Assembly (NCBI GenBank): GCA_034696485.1
Contig: JAQIWT010000074.1
Location: forward strand, 1 to 39,291
Direction of reading: 5' to 3'
Source: Isohypsibius dastychi
Taxonomy: Eukaryota > Tardigrada > Eutardigrada > Parachela > Isohypsibiidae
DNA length: 39,291 nt
In this document: in pieces, positions 19,514-28,281 of the stretch
Layout: each line of letters opens with the position of its first letter
How positions within the stretch are numbered: the first letter of the stretch is position 1
Program-made: the position numbers and the translations under genes
The notes under the pieces: model-generated
Databases searched by the model: none
Told to the model about the DNA's origin: nothing
Seen by the model: only the letters and a program-made list of their open reading frames with translations

Positions 19514-20240
19514 TCATTTCAAACAGAAGACATTGACCGAGACTTCCGCCATCAATGACCAGAATCCACAAAGTTGTTGCGCGATATTTCGGTCACTTCC
19601 ATCTGGAAATTCATGCTCGAACAGCTCAACCATAAAGTCATCAATCTTTTTCTGGTGTTTGTCCAGTGCAGTTTTCCAATGCAGAATGGTTTTAGCTGCC
19701 GAAAGAGTGGTGTAAAGCATTCCCTCGTGCTTCCTGAAATACATTTACCAAATAGAAAATCATGTACGCGCTCGAATAAATTATCAACTCACGTCAACAA
19801 GATAACCTCCAAGTGATCGGTTTCTACGTCTTCGACAACATAATTCAGAACACAGACCAGTTCAATCTGGTTAATTCTCGTCTTCGAAATGATTTGGATT
19901 TCGTCTCGACTGAACTGAGCTTCATCGTTCACCACGATTTGAAGGCGATTCAATGCGTTGCAAAGTGGAATCACATCGTTTCTGAAACAGCGAGGCATAG
20001 TTTGCAGCATATTCCAGAGATGTGGAGGTGCAAATGATAAGCTTACGATTCAGGGTAGCCCAGGTACTTCACACGGACATGTGTTGAAATACCGTTGGTC
20101 TTGATGATCTCCAGCAAGGTTTCGATCGCGCGGGTCTTGCCGCGCACATCATCATATTCGACCAAGTCAAACTGATGCTGGAACCATTCACGAATGTGTT
20201 TGAGGCACAAGGAGGTTGGTAATTTAACCGAAAAAGGCAT
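19514..20240 (-). CDS. Gene A1: intact three-exon protein of 200 aa, unknown family
   Basis: ATG 20240 begins exon 1 (20240-20047). Intron 1 is 20046-19982 (GTAAGC...TTTCAG, 65 nt). Exon 2 is 19981-19793. Intron 2 is 19792-19734 (GTGAGT...TTTCAG, 59 nt). Exon 3 runs 19733-19514. The exons sum to 603 bases, exactly 201 codons, with no internal stop. There is no signal peptide or membrane segment. The N-terminal part has a conserved block IETLLEIIKTNGISTHVRVK, the middle NDEAQFSRDE, and the C-terminal third is helical and Lys-rich (HWKTALDKHQKKIDDFM). A TATA box sits 51 bp upstream of the ATG. A paralogue (A2) lies at 33286-33930 with both introns at the same places and phases. It follows gene X and the pPolB gene on the same strand. 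I do not recognise the family; it is the best-preserved gene in the window. Confidence 0.8.
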
Positions 20241-20290
20241 GATCGCGAAATGGAGAACGAAAATAACTGAACAGTAAAGTCGTCCATCGC

Positions 20291-20299
20291 TTTTATATA
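20291..20299 (-). promoter_or_regulatory. TATA box of gene A1
   Basis: TATATAAAA on the minus strand, 51 bp before ATG 20240. The predicted 5' UTR would be about 20-30 nt. Confidence 0.7.
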
Positions 20300-20426
20300 T
20301 CGCATATTGTGCATGTGGGGAATGCTCATTCCGAACGTTGAAACGAGGATATGTAACGAAGAACAAAAAAGTGTAAGAACACATTACGCAAGGCAAGGAC
20401 GTGAAAATAAGGATAGCGAGATGAGC

Positions 20427-20456
20427 ATTTTCTCACTCTCCTGAGTGGAGAAAATA
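20427..20456. repeat. Inverted repeat between genes X and A1
   Basis: ATTTTCTCACTC pairs with GAGTGGAGAAAAT with a single bulged base and a 4-nt loop. It lies between the 3' end of X and the TATA box of A1. Confidence 0.6.
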
Positions 20457-20493
20457 TGTTGGCACACTCTTTATGCCAAAACTGGTTCTGAAC

Positions 20494-20514
20494 GTACTCT
20501 CACTCAGAGAGTAC
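20494..20514. repeat. 8-bp perfect hairpin at the stop codon of gene X
   Basis: GTACTCTC - ACTCA - GAGAGTAC. The stop codon of gene X (20500-20502) lies inside the structure. Confidence 0.6.
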
Positions 20515-21190
20515 ATAAGGCTGGCCAACTTCTCCAGACTTCAGCGTACTGAATTTATTCTGTTTGCTTTGGAGCTGTTCCTGCGTGTACTCATCGAATT
20601 CCTCTCGGGTGCAATCTTCCAGAATCGCATTGATGCGATTCTGATATTGACGGAAAATCCTGTACTAATCCGAAAGTTGGCAAATTTCACTAACTCGGGC
20701 AACAGCATTATCGCCATCTGACCTAATTAGTTCAAAACAATTAGCATAATTACAAATAATTACATTATCATCATAATTATTATCATAATTGTAAAATGAA
20801 CTTACGAGCGGAGAAGAACATGGAGATCTGTGTTTTTACCGGGATTGCTGTCGTAAATGAAACCGATGACTTGGAGAATTTCAAGATCTAAAAGTTGTCG
20901 GTAGACCCATTTTTTCATCTGTGAAACGGGATGTGGGTGTCCGAAGAAATGTTTGAGAGGGTGAGGGAGGCAACAGGGGCTCGAAAGCTGTTTCCTGGAA
21001 TGAAAAGCTCCATGTTTTTGTAAATACAGAAATGAAAGTAAAGTGAATACTGCTTGTGCCCCATGTATTTGACCCAAATCCCGGTAATTTCTCCAGCTTT
21101 ATTCTTGTCAAATCTTCGGATCTCCTCGAGTCGTGTAGGGGGGCTGGTGAGTTTGGAGAGATCCTCCCGGCGAAATTGCAAACCGAACAT
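20500..21190 (-). CDS. Gene X: spliced protein of unknown family, one in-frame TAG
   Basis: ATG 21190 (MFGLQFRREDLSKLTSPPTR; a GTG further upstream is not needed). Exon 1 ends at 21051. Intron 1 is 21050-20995 (GTATTC...ATTCCAG, 56 nt). Exon 2 is 20994-20806. Intron 2 is 20805-20723 (GTAAGT...AATTAG, 83 nt). Exon 3 runs 20722-20500. Phases agree at both junctions. A TAG at 20665-20667 interrupts exon 3, after which the same frame continues with a strongly charged helical sequence (RIFRQYQNRINAILEDCTRE) to a TGA at 20500-20502. Without the TAG the product would be about 180 residues. Exon 1 is rich in Lys/Arg/Glu; no signal peptide or membrane segment. TATAAAAG lies 84 bp upstream of the ATG. 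It sits between the pPolB gene and A1 on the same strand. Family not recognised. Confidence 0.7.
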
Positions 21191-21273
21191 GGTTTGCACT
21201 GGAGAAATCTGGATGTGATAAGATGGCCATGGTTGAGAAAGTCGAACTGATTTTTCTTCGAGACTTCTGCTTG

Positions 21274-21281
21274 CTTTTATA
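21274..21281 (-). promoter_or_regulatory. TATA box of gene X
   Basis: TATAAAAG on the minus strand, 84 bp before ATG 21190. The context (TATAAAAGCAA) is similar to that of gene A1 (TATAAAAGCGA). Confidence 0.65.
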
Positions 21282-21728
21282 CGGATTCAGACATTGTTAA
21301 AATAATGTTACTTGCCACACGTTCGCGGAAGCTCCACCTGACCAGTGAAGCTTCCAAAAATGAGTCCTCGCGTCCTTGGAAATTGCCAACGTACGAGGTC
21401 AAAGCCGTCAACGGGATTCGTGGACCAACTGAAAACCGGGAAGTACCAGATCAGTGAGTATGAAAATCGACGAAAGAAAAACATTAAAGGAGGTCCACAT
21501 TGCCGATCAAAGGGACGGAGTGGGTAGCTTATGTTCGAATCGATGGAGCCAGTTGATCAGAATTGCAGCAAACTGCTGCTTGGTATTCTGGTCTTCGCAG
21601 CATATTTTTGTCTGTTTTTTTTCTTTGGATTTCACGTATTTGCCAAAAAATGGATGAGATGTATTGAATATATAATGGGAGACAACCGATCAGAATATTA
21701 AGGTTTATTTTTATTAAGGTAATAATTA
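21282..21728. other. Intergenic between pPolB end and gene X promoter
   Basis: No gene supported. The two plus-strand frames here lack motifs. Confidence 0.4.
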
Positions 21729-22738
21729 TCAGTCTTTGTGGCCGTAGGGGAGAGTCTGGAAATCGTTCACAATTCTCCGTTTTGAGTAGGTGAGCCTAAA
21801 ATTTTTCTTCATTGCAAAAGTCGAGACTTCAAGTCTCTGTTTGTTACGAGTGACATAAAAATCGTGCTAAACTGAAATCGGCTCAGGTTCCTGGAGCGCA
21901 ATCGATGCAAAAAGTAAATCTTTCGAAGATTGGTGATTGAGTGCTTCTTCGCTTTTCCTCGTGATCGAAAATGATTTCACTTTGGTAACTTGTTCACCAT
22001 TGCTGATTAGGTAAGAATAACTTTTCGTTCCGAGGCTGCAGAATATCTGTGTGAATTCACCGGGTTTTAATGTATCCTGCATGTCACCAAGTAAGTTTCC
22101 GGTTCGGGTACGTCCGTTCGATTTGTGTTAAATAAACTGTCCTGCAAAAAACTTTGTCAATTTTTGAATTTGTTTCTAAAGCTCTACATACCATGTTGGT
22201 ATACAGGAGCCGATCTCACAGATTTTTCATATACTTGTAAAGGAGCAGTCGAGCAGAGGCCGTGGTCCATGCAGCCAACGCTACGTTTGCTTTAGGGCTG
22301 GTTGGGATGAAATCTTCAACAGTTCGGTATGTCAACTGGAGGATATCATCAGTAACAATATCAAATGATGACACTTTGAACTTCCCAGTCGAAGGGTATA
22401 TGAAAAAACTCCTCGTGGGTTTCGATGAAAACTGAATTTGTTTTTGAATCTTGCTGGCCAAGTTTTCCCCCTTTGAAAAAACGGTGAATTATGAGAAATC
22501 AATTCTGAGTCAACTGAAACTTACAAGAACTGTTGAGCATCATTTTGGCTAATGCTCGTAAACCTTCGTTGAAAATAATCTTATCCTTCTCAAACTTGAT
22601 TCCTTGTTTTTGTTCAACGTCGAGAACGTAAGCATCTTTTCGTTCAGAAGTAACACAATCAGCTTGGTATCCTGAAGCTCCGAATTTGATTCTCAGGAAA
22701 TGATCCATATAATCTTTGAACAGGTACCGTAATGATCG

Positions 22739-22793
22739 AAATAGAAGCCCGGGCTACAATTCTTCCGAAGCTCCGGGATTTGGGCTTCTATTT
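22739..22793. repeat. 12-bp perfect inverted repeat inside pPolB
   Basis: AAATAGAAGCCC at 22739-22750 pairs with GGGCTTCTATTT at 22782-22793. A related phrase recurs at about 22795-22809 (GGACTGGGCTTCAAT). It lies where the pPolB frame is lost, so it is probably a small insertion. Confidence 0.7.
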
Positions 22794-22812
22794 TGGACTG
22801 GGCTTCAATTTC

Positions 22813-22824
22813 GGGGGGGGGGGG
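22813..22824. repeat. G12 homopolymer
   Basis: Twelve G in a row inside the pPolB insertion (read as PPPP in the minus-strand frame). It is a prime site for length error or slippage. Confidence 0.9.
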
Positions 22825-23995
22825 CTTTATTTCAAATGAAGGAATTATTGAGGATCGATATCCGTTTTTTAGTGCTTCTTGAATTTCATTTGAGCACCAA
22901 GTTCCAATATGAGCTTTCTCATCATCGCTGTGACAACACGGCTTATTGAGCTGCCGCTCCGCACATGTTCGGCATAGTGGGAACAGGAGTTTTTCGTACC
23001 GATACGGTAGTACCGGCAAGAACAAATCGTATGGTGGGAGGATCACACATTTGGTCAGACCGAATATTTGCTCGGCGGGAGGAAAATCTTTCTCAAGAAT
23101 AGTGGGTAGGCCAACAGGATAAGCTACGGTCCAGTTCATATGGGGATCCTGTGAGTTGATATCAAAAGAACGGATTTTTTCATGTGATTTCGATTCGTGA
23201 TAAAGATTGATTGCGTTGGTCCTCCCACCGTATAAAGCGTCCCGGGGAACAGGTGGATCTCGGAGTGAATGCTCTTCTGCAAACTCGCGGAAATCAATAT
23301 CCTGTTTAAGGTCGTGTTCCCAGATGAAATGGACATCTGCGACCAGGGTTTCCAAATCAGTTATTCGTTCCATCGTGGCTCGATGGATCTCGATCATCTT
23401 ACCCTTCAGAGTGGGATGTGAAAGTTCTTTGTCGAAACATAATGGACAACCGTGCCATAAACAACCGAGCATTTCATAACAACGATTTTGCTCACTACAA
23501 TATCCATCCACCGTGTATTTCCCGATACGGAATTCCCGAAGAATCGTGATTTGTTCTTACTCCTCAATGAGTTTCAGCCATTTCGTCCCAATAACTCCCA
23601 ATAACGCTGGTAATTCCACGATTGTTCTGGAATCCTTCTGGTGGAATTAGGCAAATCAAATTTGATTCCAACATGGTTGCTCGCCAAAAATAATCACGCA
23701 CTGAAGCAATGGTCAATCCAGATTTGAATTAACAAGAACCACCGGTTATTTGGATGAAGAGATTTCGAAATTTTTCACTGGCACCTTGTGAAACAACCGT
23801 ACCAAGGCGGCAATATCTGTAAATGAATACATTTTAATAACTGTTCAAAAAACTATTGAGTCACTCACTCGATAAATTCCTTTTTGAAATCGAAACGATT
23901 GTTCTTGGTTGCTTTTTCTTCATAATACCAGACTGAAAATTTTTCTTAATCTTCGTCACACATGCTGTCGTATCCGTACATATCTTTTGAGGGCC

Positions 23996-24566
23996 AGTCA
24001 GTCTTTTTATTCCAAAATTTCGCAGTGTTCACTTGTTTTTAAATTTGAACTATTACTGCGAAAATTTCTGATTGGCGCAATTCGAGCAGTTCTTGCTTCT
24101 TGCCGAAACAGGCCCCATCCTCTAAGCGAGGAGAGCAAGTCCTTGCTCCAGGACAATTGCGCAATAAATTGCGTGGGCCAACTAGCACTCTCGTAAGTTT
24201 ACTTGGGCAAGTCGAGCAATAGTTTTTTACAGTTCAGCAAGAAATTGCTAAAAACGACTTGCACCAGGCCGGCAAGTGAAGCATGTTCCAACCTTTGAGA
24301 TTCCATTTAAGCAGGTCCCTTCTGCAATTAATTGTTTCCTTTTTCAGGTAAGCCAGTTCATTGGTGGTGGAATATGCTGGCGATATGACAAATCTGCCCA
24401 GTACAAAAAGGATGAAATCAGCGGCAGATGTCGGCATTTTTTTCCGGACTTGCGACAGGATCGCAATCGATAGTTGAAGTTTCATCAGAAGAACGGCTTC
24501 AAGCGCCACTCACTTTTGGAGGATCTGGCGTGTTTTGACCACGTCAATGGATGGACTTAAGATGTT
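23996..24566. other. No supported gene
   Basis: Contains short mirrored phrases (GAGAGCAAGTCCTTGCTCC near 24129-24147; AATTGCGC/AATTGCG near 24150-24170) but no coding evidence. The 5' exons of pPolB (N-terminal exonuclease) should be here and are not seen. Confidence 0.35.
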
Positions 24567-25340
24567 ATGCACCAATTCGACGGAGGTGTATCAGAATTTT
24601 TGTCAGAACTTATTATGGATCCGAAATCAAAATTGGGACTGACCAAACATGACGTGGTAAAAATGGATATTTTGTGGAAAGATATCCTTGTAACTGGTCA
24701 ACAAGATCAAGAATTATCAGTTCAAGCGATTCAAAGCTTATGGACCACGACTGTTCTTACTTCACGGTCTGGCATTCAATTCGAAGTTCGTTGTTTTGAA
24801 AAAAAAGGAAGAATTGCGCCAGTTTTTATCGTCAGAAAAGTTTGATTCCCCGCATCTGCCTTTTATAGTTGTACAAAGTTATCTGTTTGTTTTTTTGGAT
24901 TGGGTGAAGTTGTATTAGCGTGATAAAGTCGATCAGCCCTTTGTTATTGGACGGGAGTACGGACTTTTGTCCGACCGAGAGTTCGGACCAAAGTCTTTCC
25001 ACTTGCCTAACACATTCAGTGTGACACGGGGTAAAGATATAATTCTGGTTCGCTCGGACACTTTTTTGATGAAACTGATCATACTGAAGTTTCTGAGGGT
25101 AAACAGTTGTCTGTTGCCTTCGAGTGTTTATCGACCAACATCAACGAACATTTTAGAGGATTTACTGGCAACTTTGTCAACTCGCACTCGAAGTGTATCT
25201 CAACCGAAGAACAAAACTCCGTTAACATATATTTCGAACTTTTTCGATGTGACAATGTGAGATTCCTCTCACGGCTGTACTGCTTCAGTCGGAAACGATC
25301 GTTGCGCAAAGCTCATAAAAATTTATTCTCTTCAGACTGA
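24567..25340 (+). pseudogene. Unrecognised protein in two or three frame-shifted blocks
   Basis: Block 1 (24567-24845, from ATG) encodes 92 residues (SEFLSELIMDPKSKLGLTKH; IQFEVRCFEKKGRIAPVFIV). After a stop and about 70 bp, block 2 opens near 24920 (DQPFVIGREYGLLSDREFGP) and runs in that frame until about 25065. Protein-like sequence then continues in a frame shifted by one (block 3, about 25065-25340: VAFECLSTNINEHFRGFTGN), ending at TGA 25338-25340. Composition is even and protein-like, with no signal peptide or known motif. It is transcribed away from pPolB, so the two are divergent neighbours and might belong to the same element. It could instead be a decayed host gene with one unplaced intron. 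Confidence 0.45.
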
Positions 25341-25440
25341 AATCCAAAATCACTCGAATTGACAAGCACACAGAGCGCCTTTAGATAGCTCAGCCACAAA
25401 ACGCAAAACGCATTACTTGCCGGTTTTTGAGGTTAACCTG

Positions 25441-25711
25441 GTAACGTTATAATCTGCCCAACCTCATGTGTTTATTAATAGCTGAACGCAACACAGTCTA
25501 CGCTCACCTACAGTTAGTCACCACACTCGCTCGTAATGACTCACACATGAAGGGAGATGAAGAACCACATGAAGCTAGTAACGTTATAATCTGCACAACC
25601 GCATGTGCAGATTATCAGCTGAACGCAACACAGTCCACGCTAACATAGTGTTGGTTACCACACTCGCTTATAATGACTCACACATGAAGGAAGAGGAAGA
25701 ACCACACTGGT
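25441..25711. repeat. Two-copy tandem repeat, about 135 bp each
   Basis: Copies start at 25441 and 25578 with the same phrase (GTAACGTTATAATCTGC). They share GCTGAACGCAACACAGTC and AATGACTCACACATGAAGG and end in GAAGAACCACA. They differ by scattered substitutions, so the duplication is not recent. Confidence 0.85.
25586..25615. repeat. 12-bp perfect hairpin in the second tandem copy
   Basis: ATAATCTGCACA - ACCGCA - TGTGCAGATTAT. The first copy at 25449-25478 has lost the symmetry. Confidence 0.8.
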
Positions 25712-25801
25712 GAATATGAACAGTAGATTGGTGAGATACCTTACAAATGACCCCCGTTCAGGATGCGAAGCCATACTGGGCTGCAGCTTTTGCTGGTATT
25801 C

Positions 25802-26050
25802 CTAGGGTCCGTGCATCTGCTCGTATTTTCCAAACCCATACTGGGAGACATCACCGATGTTGGCGTGGTCGAATAAAGTGAAGTATTGGAGACACTTGTA
25901 CAAGAGGGCTTCGCCGTTCATTCCGGTTGGTGAGTAGCAATAGTTGTGGTAGATGGCTTTGATGGTACGTTTTGTTGACTTCAGAGACTCGGTTTGGATG
26001 ACGAAAGGGCTGAACTGTCGGCCGAGGCTACGCTCGAGATAGCAACACAT
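25802..26050 (-). pseudogene. Family B domain, copy 1
   Basis: A minus-strand frame of 82 codons whose last 55 residues match a plus-strand frame at 28315-28533. Over the best 46 residues 28 are identical (61%), including IYH, CY, NGEALL, KC, QYF and YGF. The homology extends about 15 residues further 5'. Cys and aromatic residues dominate the conserved positions, suggesting a folded and possibly disulphide-bonded domain. There is no start codon at the true N-terminus of the homology, so it is an exon or fragment. The family is unknown to me. A gypsy-type integrase fragment on the same strand lies between this copy and the other. Confidence 0.6.
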
Positions 26051-26726
26051 CCCCAGATCTTACGGGATGCATGCAGTGCACCGAAGATGAAGAGCGGAAT
26101 GTCTGTCCAGCCAAAAAGGTGTTGCCACGTAGAAAACATGGCCCTTATTGTGCCTGGGACGTCGTGCCCGTGTGTGTCTGTTTTCTCCGCCTGAAGGAAG
26201 TCGATCAATTTCGATGAACCGCTGTTTTGTCCAGGGCTGTCGAAAGCTGCGCTTCTCAATCGAGATAGCCCGTTGGCACATTGCCTGGCAGGTTTCGGAG
26301 ACATTCAATGGCTTGTCGATCGATCCATATCGCAAACGACGAGATCAGATGGTCGCAAGCTACGGCAATAGTATTGCCGGCGAGCTGCCAGTCACGAGAG
26401 ACGTTATTCCAGGTCGAAAAAGTGCCGTTGTGAAGTGCAAAAGTACCATCGTGAAGGTAGAGAGAAACGATGGTACTAGGTGACTCCGTCGAGTGGAATA
26501 GATCGGTTCTCGAGGACAGGGCCCCAGTCCAAGTTTTGTTCGACGGGCTGTCACATTTGCTTGAAGTTTCTCGCGTTGATATAACATGGCTGAGTCACCA
26601 TGTGACATGATACTTTGGCTGTCGAAGAAGTTCAACAGCTGTGCAGCCTTTACACGGCTGTGCCGACTGAGAAGAAAAGCAAGGTTTCGTAATTCTTCCT
26701 CGCATCGCTATCCAAGTGTTGTACTA
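26051..26726. other. Open on several frames but unassigned
   Basis: Both strands carry 90-110 codon frames here (26060-26335 minus, 26148-26483 plus, 26360-26635 minus). None has a recognisable motif. It may be the 3' part of the decayed element whose integrase is at 26790-27426. Confidence 0.3.
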
Positions 26727-26764
26727 CACCCAGATGCTAGTCAGGATTGACTAGCATCTGGGTG
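26727..26764. repeat. 17-bp perfect palindrome with 4-nt loop
   Basis: CACCCAGATGCTAGTCA - GGAT - TGACTAGCATCTGGGTG. No mismatch in either arm. It sits just beyond the end of the integrase fragment. Confidence 0.9.
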
Positions 26765-26789
26765 GGCTGATGTGTCACCGTTTGCTGAT

Positions 26790-27426
26790 ATTTCCCGCGA
26801 GCGACCTCCTATTGCTCGAAGTGACGCTGGCGCATCACCAGGTCGTAGCCGTCTCTCGCTTGCTCGTCAGTCCTTAACTGTTCAATTGGAAGCTCTGATA
26901 ATGTTGCTGCCGTGCTGGCAAGTTATCATGTGATCTTGAGTCTACATAAAAAAAGTAACTCCAAATGGGGACGTGCATTGCATGCCATGCACAAGTTCGA
27001 AGAGACTCAGTTGAGTTGCTGCGTTGACGGATGCGTTCATGGTGAATACGACCATGGCAGACGTTGGATCCAGTCTTTTTGACTTTCGGAACAGATCTTG
27101 CTCAACATACTGCCAATGGTACGATGTGATCTTTCAACTACGCCTGAAGCGTTGAGGCGGTATCCAGATCCGCAATTTTTGCGGATGAATTTGTCCATTC
27201 GCGGGTAGTAGAAGCTGCTGCATTTCTTGTAGCGGAGATGAGCCAGGCCACTTCTCTCATCACGTACGGTTGCGCAAGTTTCCAACCACATGGATTTCGA
27301 CAGGACTAACATATCAGCACGAATCCGTCCGGGTTTGATTGCAGGTATATAGTTCCACAATCTCAGTAGAATCCTCTGGAGAGGCGTTTCTGTCTTGCAG
27401 TTGGAGAGCGGACTGTGCCTTCTCAC
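26790..27426 (-). pseudogene. Gypsy-type integrase remnant with deleted catalytic core
   Basis: The frame at 27426-27037 starts with an integrase N-terminal zinc domain (GLAHLRYKKCSSFYYPRMDK, then FIRKNC) and jumps directly to the end of the core (VVERSHRTIGSML, DWIQRLPW). The segment holding both catalytic Asp residues is missing. A frame change near 27045 leads to the usual segment after the core (NASVNAATQLSLFELVHGMQ), and a third frame near 26800-26900 gives the helical region (DEQARDGYDLVMRQRHFEQ) interrupted by TAG. It is clearly different from the integrase of the 3957 element, so it comes from another, older Ty3/gypsy insertion. No LTRs were found. Confidence 0.75.
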
Positions 27427-27560
27427 TCGTCATACCTCACTCATCCTACTCATGCGTCATGTCATGATTCATGCTTCAAGCCGGTGCCAATGGTTGTTTC
27501 CCTGTCTTCCACTTTCCTCCCCACTTGTTTCTGCTATAACTCTTAAGCACTGTTGCTGAC

Positions 27561-27908
27561 ATGTCCCAATCATCGGAACTCCATTCTACACTTCGGAAGT
27601 GCAACGAAAAATACAAACGTCGAATAGTTCTCAGCCGAGGAGTTACCCTTCATCCGCTTGACGGTCATCGATCGTTCAACATTGGCGTCCTTCGTCAGGC
27701 GATTTCTGCAATTCGCCCTCGCTCACCAGAAATTCTTCAGAACAGTTTATTCTCTTGCCCTTCACGCAACGCGATAACATTTGTTTTCACTATATCGCCG
27801 TCGGATCTCTACATATACTTTCAGTTTCTCAAAGAGCTCGTCCTCCATGCTGCTTCTGAAAGACTGTGCAAACTTCCAGCACTTGCAAGAACAACGATTG
27901 ATTATTAA
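27561..27908 (+). CDS. Hypothetical 115-aa protein
   Basis: ATG 27561 to TAA 27906-27908. The composition is protein-like (LHSTLRKCNEKYKRRIVLSR; SPEILQNSLFSCPSRNAITF) and the 3' half is hydrophobic, but no motif is recognised. It precedes the signal-peptide frame at 28068 on the same strand by 160 bp. The length is near what chance allows. Confidence 0.3.
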   Translation: MSQSSELHSTLRKCNEKYKRRIVLSRGVTLHPLDGHRSFNIGVLRQAISAIRPRSPEILQNSLFSCPSRNAITFVFTISPSDLYIYFQFLKELVLHAASERLCKLPALARTTIDY

Positions 27909-28067
27909 ATGTATAGTTTATTTTAAACTCATCATGCCGTCCAATCGAACGTTCGAGCACAACTCGGCGATCCCACCAAAATCTCAAGCACAAGATCCGG
28001 CCAGCTCATGCCATTTCTCTCCGCCTTCGACTCAGAAAAACCTTTCCATTGCACGTTCAATTAGACA

Positions 28068-28259
28068 ATGTTTTCGCTCATCATATTTCTTCTGTTGTTC
28101 GCTGCACCACACATCATGTCCACAACCCCGTTTGCCGATCGCACTGATGTTAAAGCTATTCTACAGAACTCGGCTTATCAACCAACTTTATTTTGCTTAC
28201 AACTATACTCTCTCGGAACAGTCAGAAATGTGGATACAAGAAACCTCTACCATATTTAG
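28068..28259 (+). CDS. Short secreted-type ORF upstream of family B copy 2
   Basis: ATG 28068 gives a textbook signal peptide (MFSLIIFLLLFAAPHIMS) followed by TTPFADRTDVKAILQNSAYQ. The frame ends at TAG 28257-28259. A protein-like sequence in a different frame (LSEQSEMWIQETSTIFSVNN) overlaps its end and leads into the family B domain at 28282. I infer that one secreted family B protein once spanned 28068-28533, with a frame change near 28200. Confidence 0.4.
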   Translation: MFSLIIFLLLFAAPHIMSTTPFADRTDVKAILQNSAYQPTLFCLQLYSLGTVRNVDTRNLYHI

Positions 28260-28281
28260 CGTCAACAACACGGCCCTTCCA

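Larger units (their letters stand above)
21729..23995 (-). pseudogene. Protein-primed family B DNA polymerase (pPolB, Polinton/Maverick type), spliced and broken
   Basis: This group copies linear genomes from a protein primer; in animals it is typical of Polinton/Maverick elements. Only the 3' part of the exonuclease domain onward is present. Visible: the end of the exonuclease domain (FDFKKEFIEYCR, the Asp of the ExoIII motif missing); the conserved block GCLWHGCPLCF near 23440-23480; motif A region with its first Asp but SQDP where SLYP is usual (FDINSQDP); motif B (LRALAKMMLNS); motif C, reading YTNM|DS across an intron; thumb sequence AAWTTASARLLLY; and the C-terminal block ending LPYGHKD at TGA 21729-21731. 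Introns supported by frame and splice sites: 23817-23868, 22471-22524, 22142-22191. Breaks: TAA 23729-23731, TAA 23557-23559, a frame change in the 22735-22830 insertion, TGA 22216-22218, TAG 21867-21869. Spliceosomal introns in pPolB are uncommon. The altered catalytic motifs and stops make it non-functional as written. Confidence 0.85.

Noticed and set aside
20720-20800. AT-rich TAATTA/ATAATT tract as a possible MITE end or origin
   Set aside because: It is simply the second intron of gene X (20723-20805), AT-rich as introns in this window are.
25441-25711. CRISPR-like array
   Set aside because: Only two long diverged tandem units and no short repeat-spacer periodicity; the window is eukaryotic.
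26790-27426. Polinton integrase
   Set aside because: The zinc domain layout and the segment after the core fit Ty3/gypsy integrase, and the catalytic core is missing, so it cannot be used as evidence for a Polinton.
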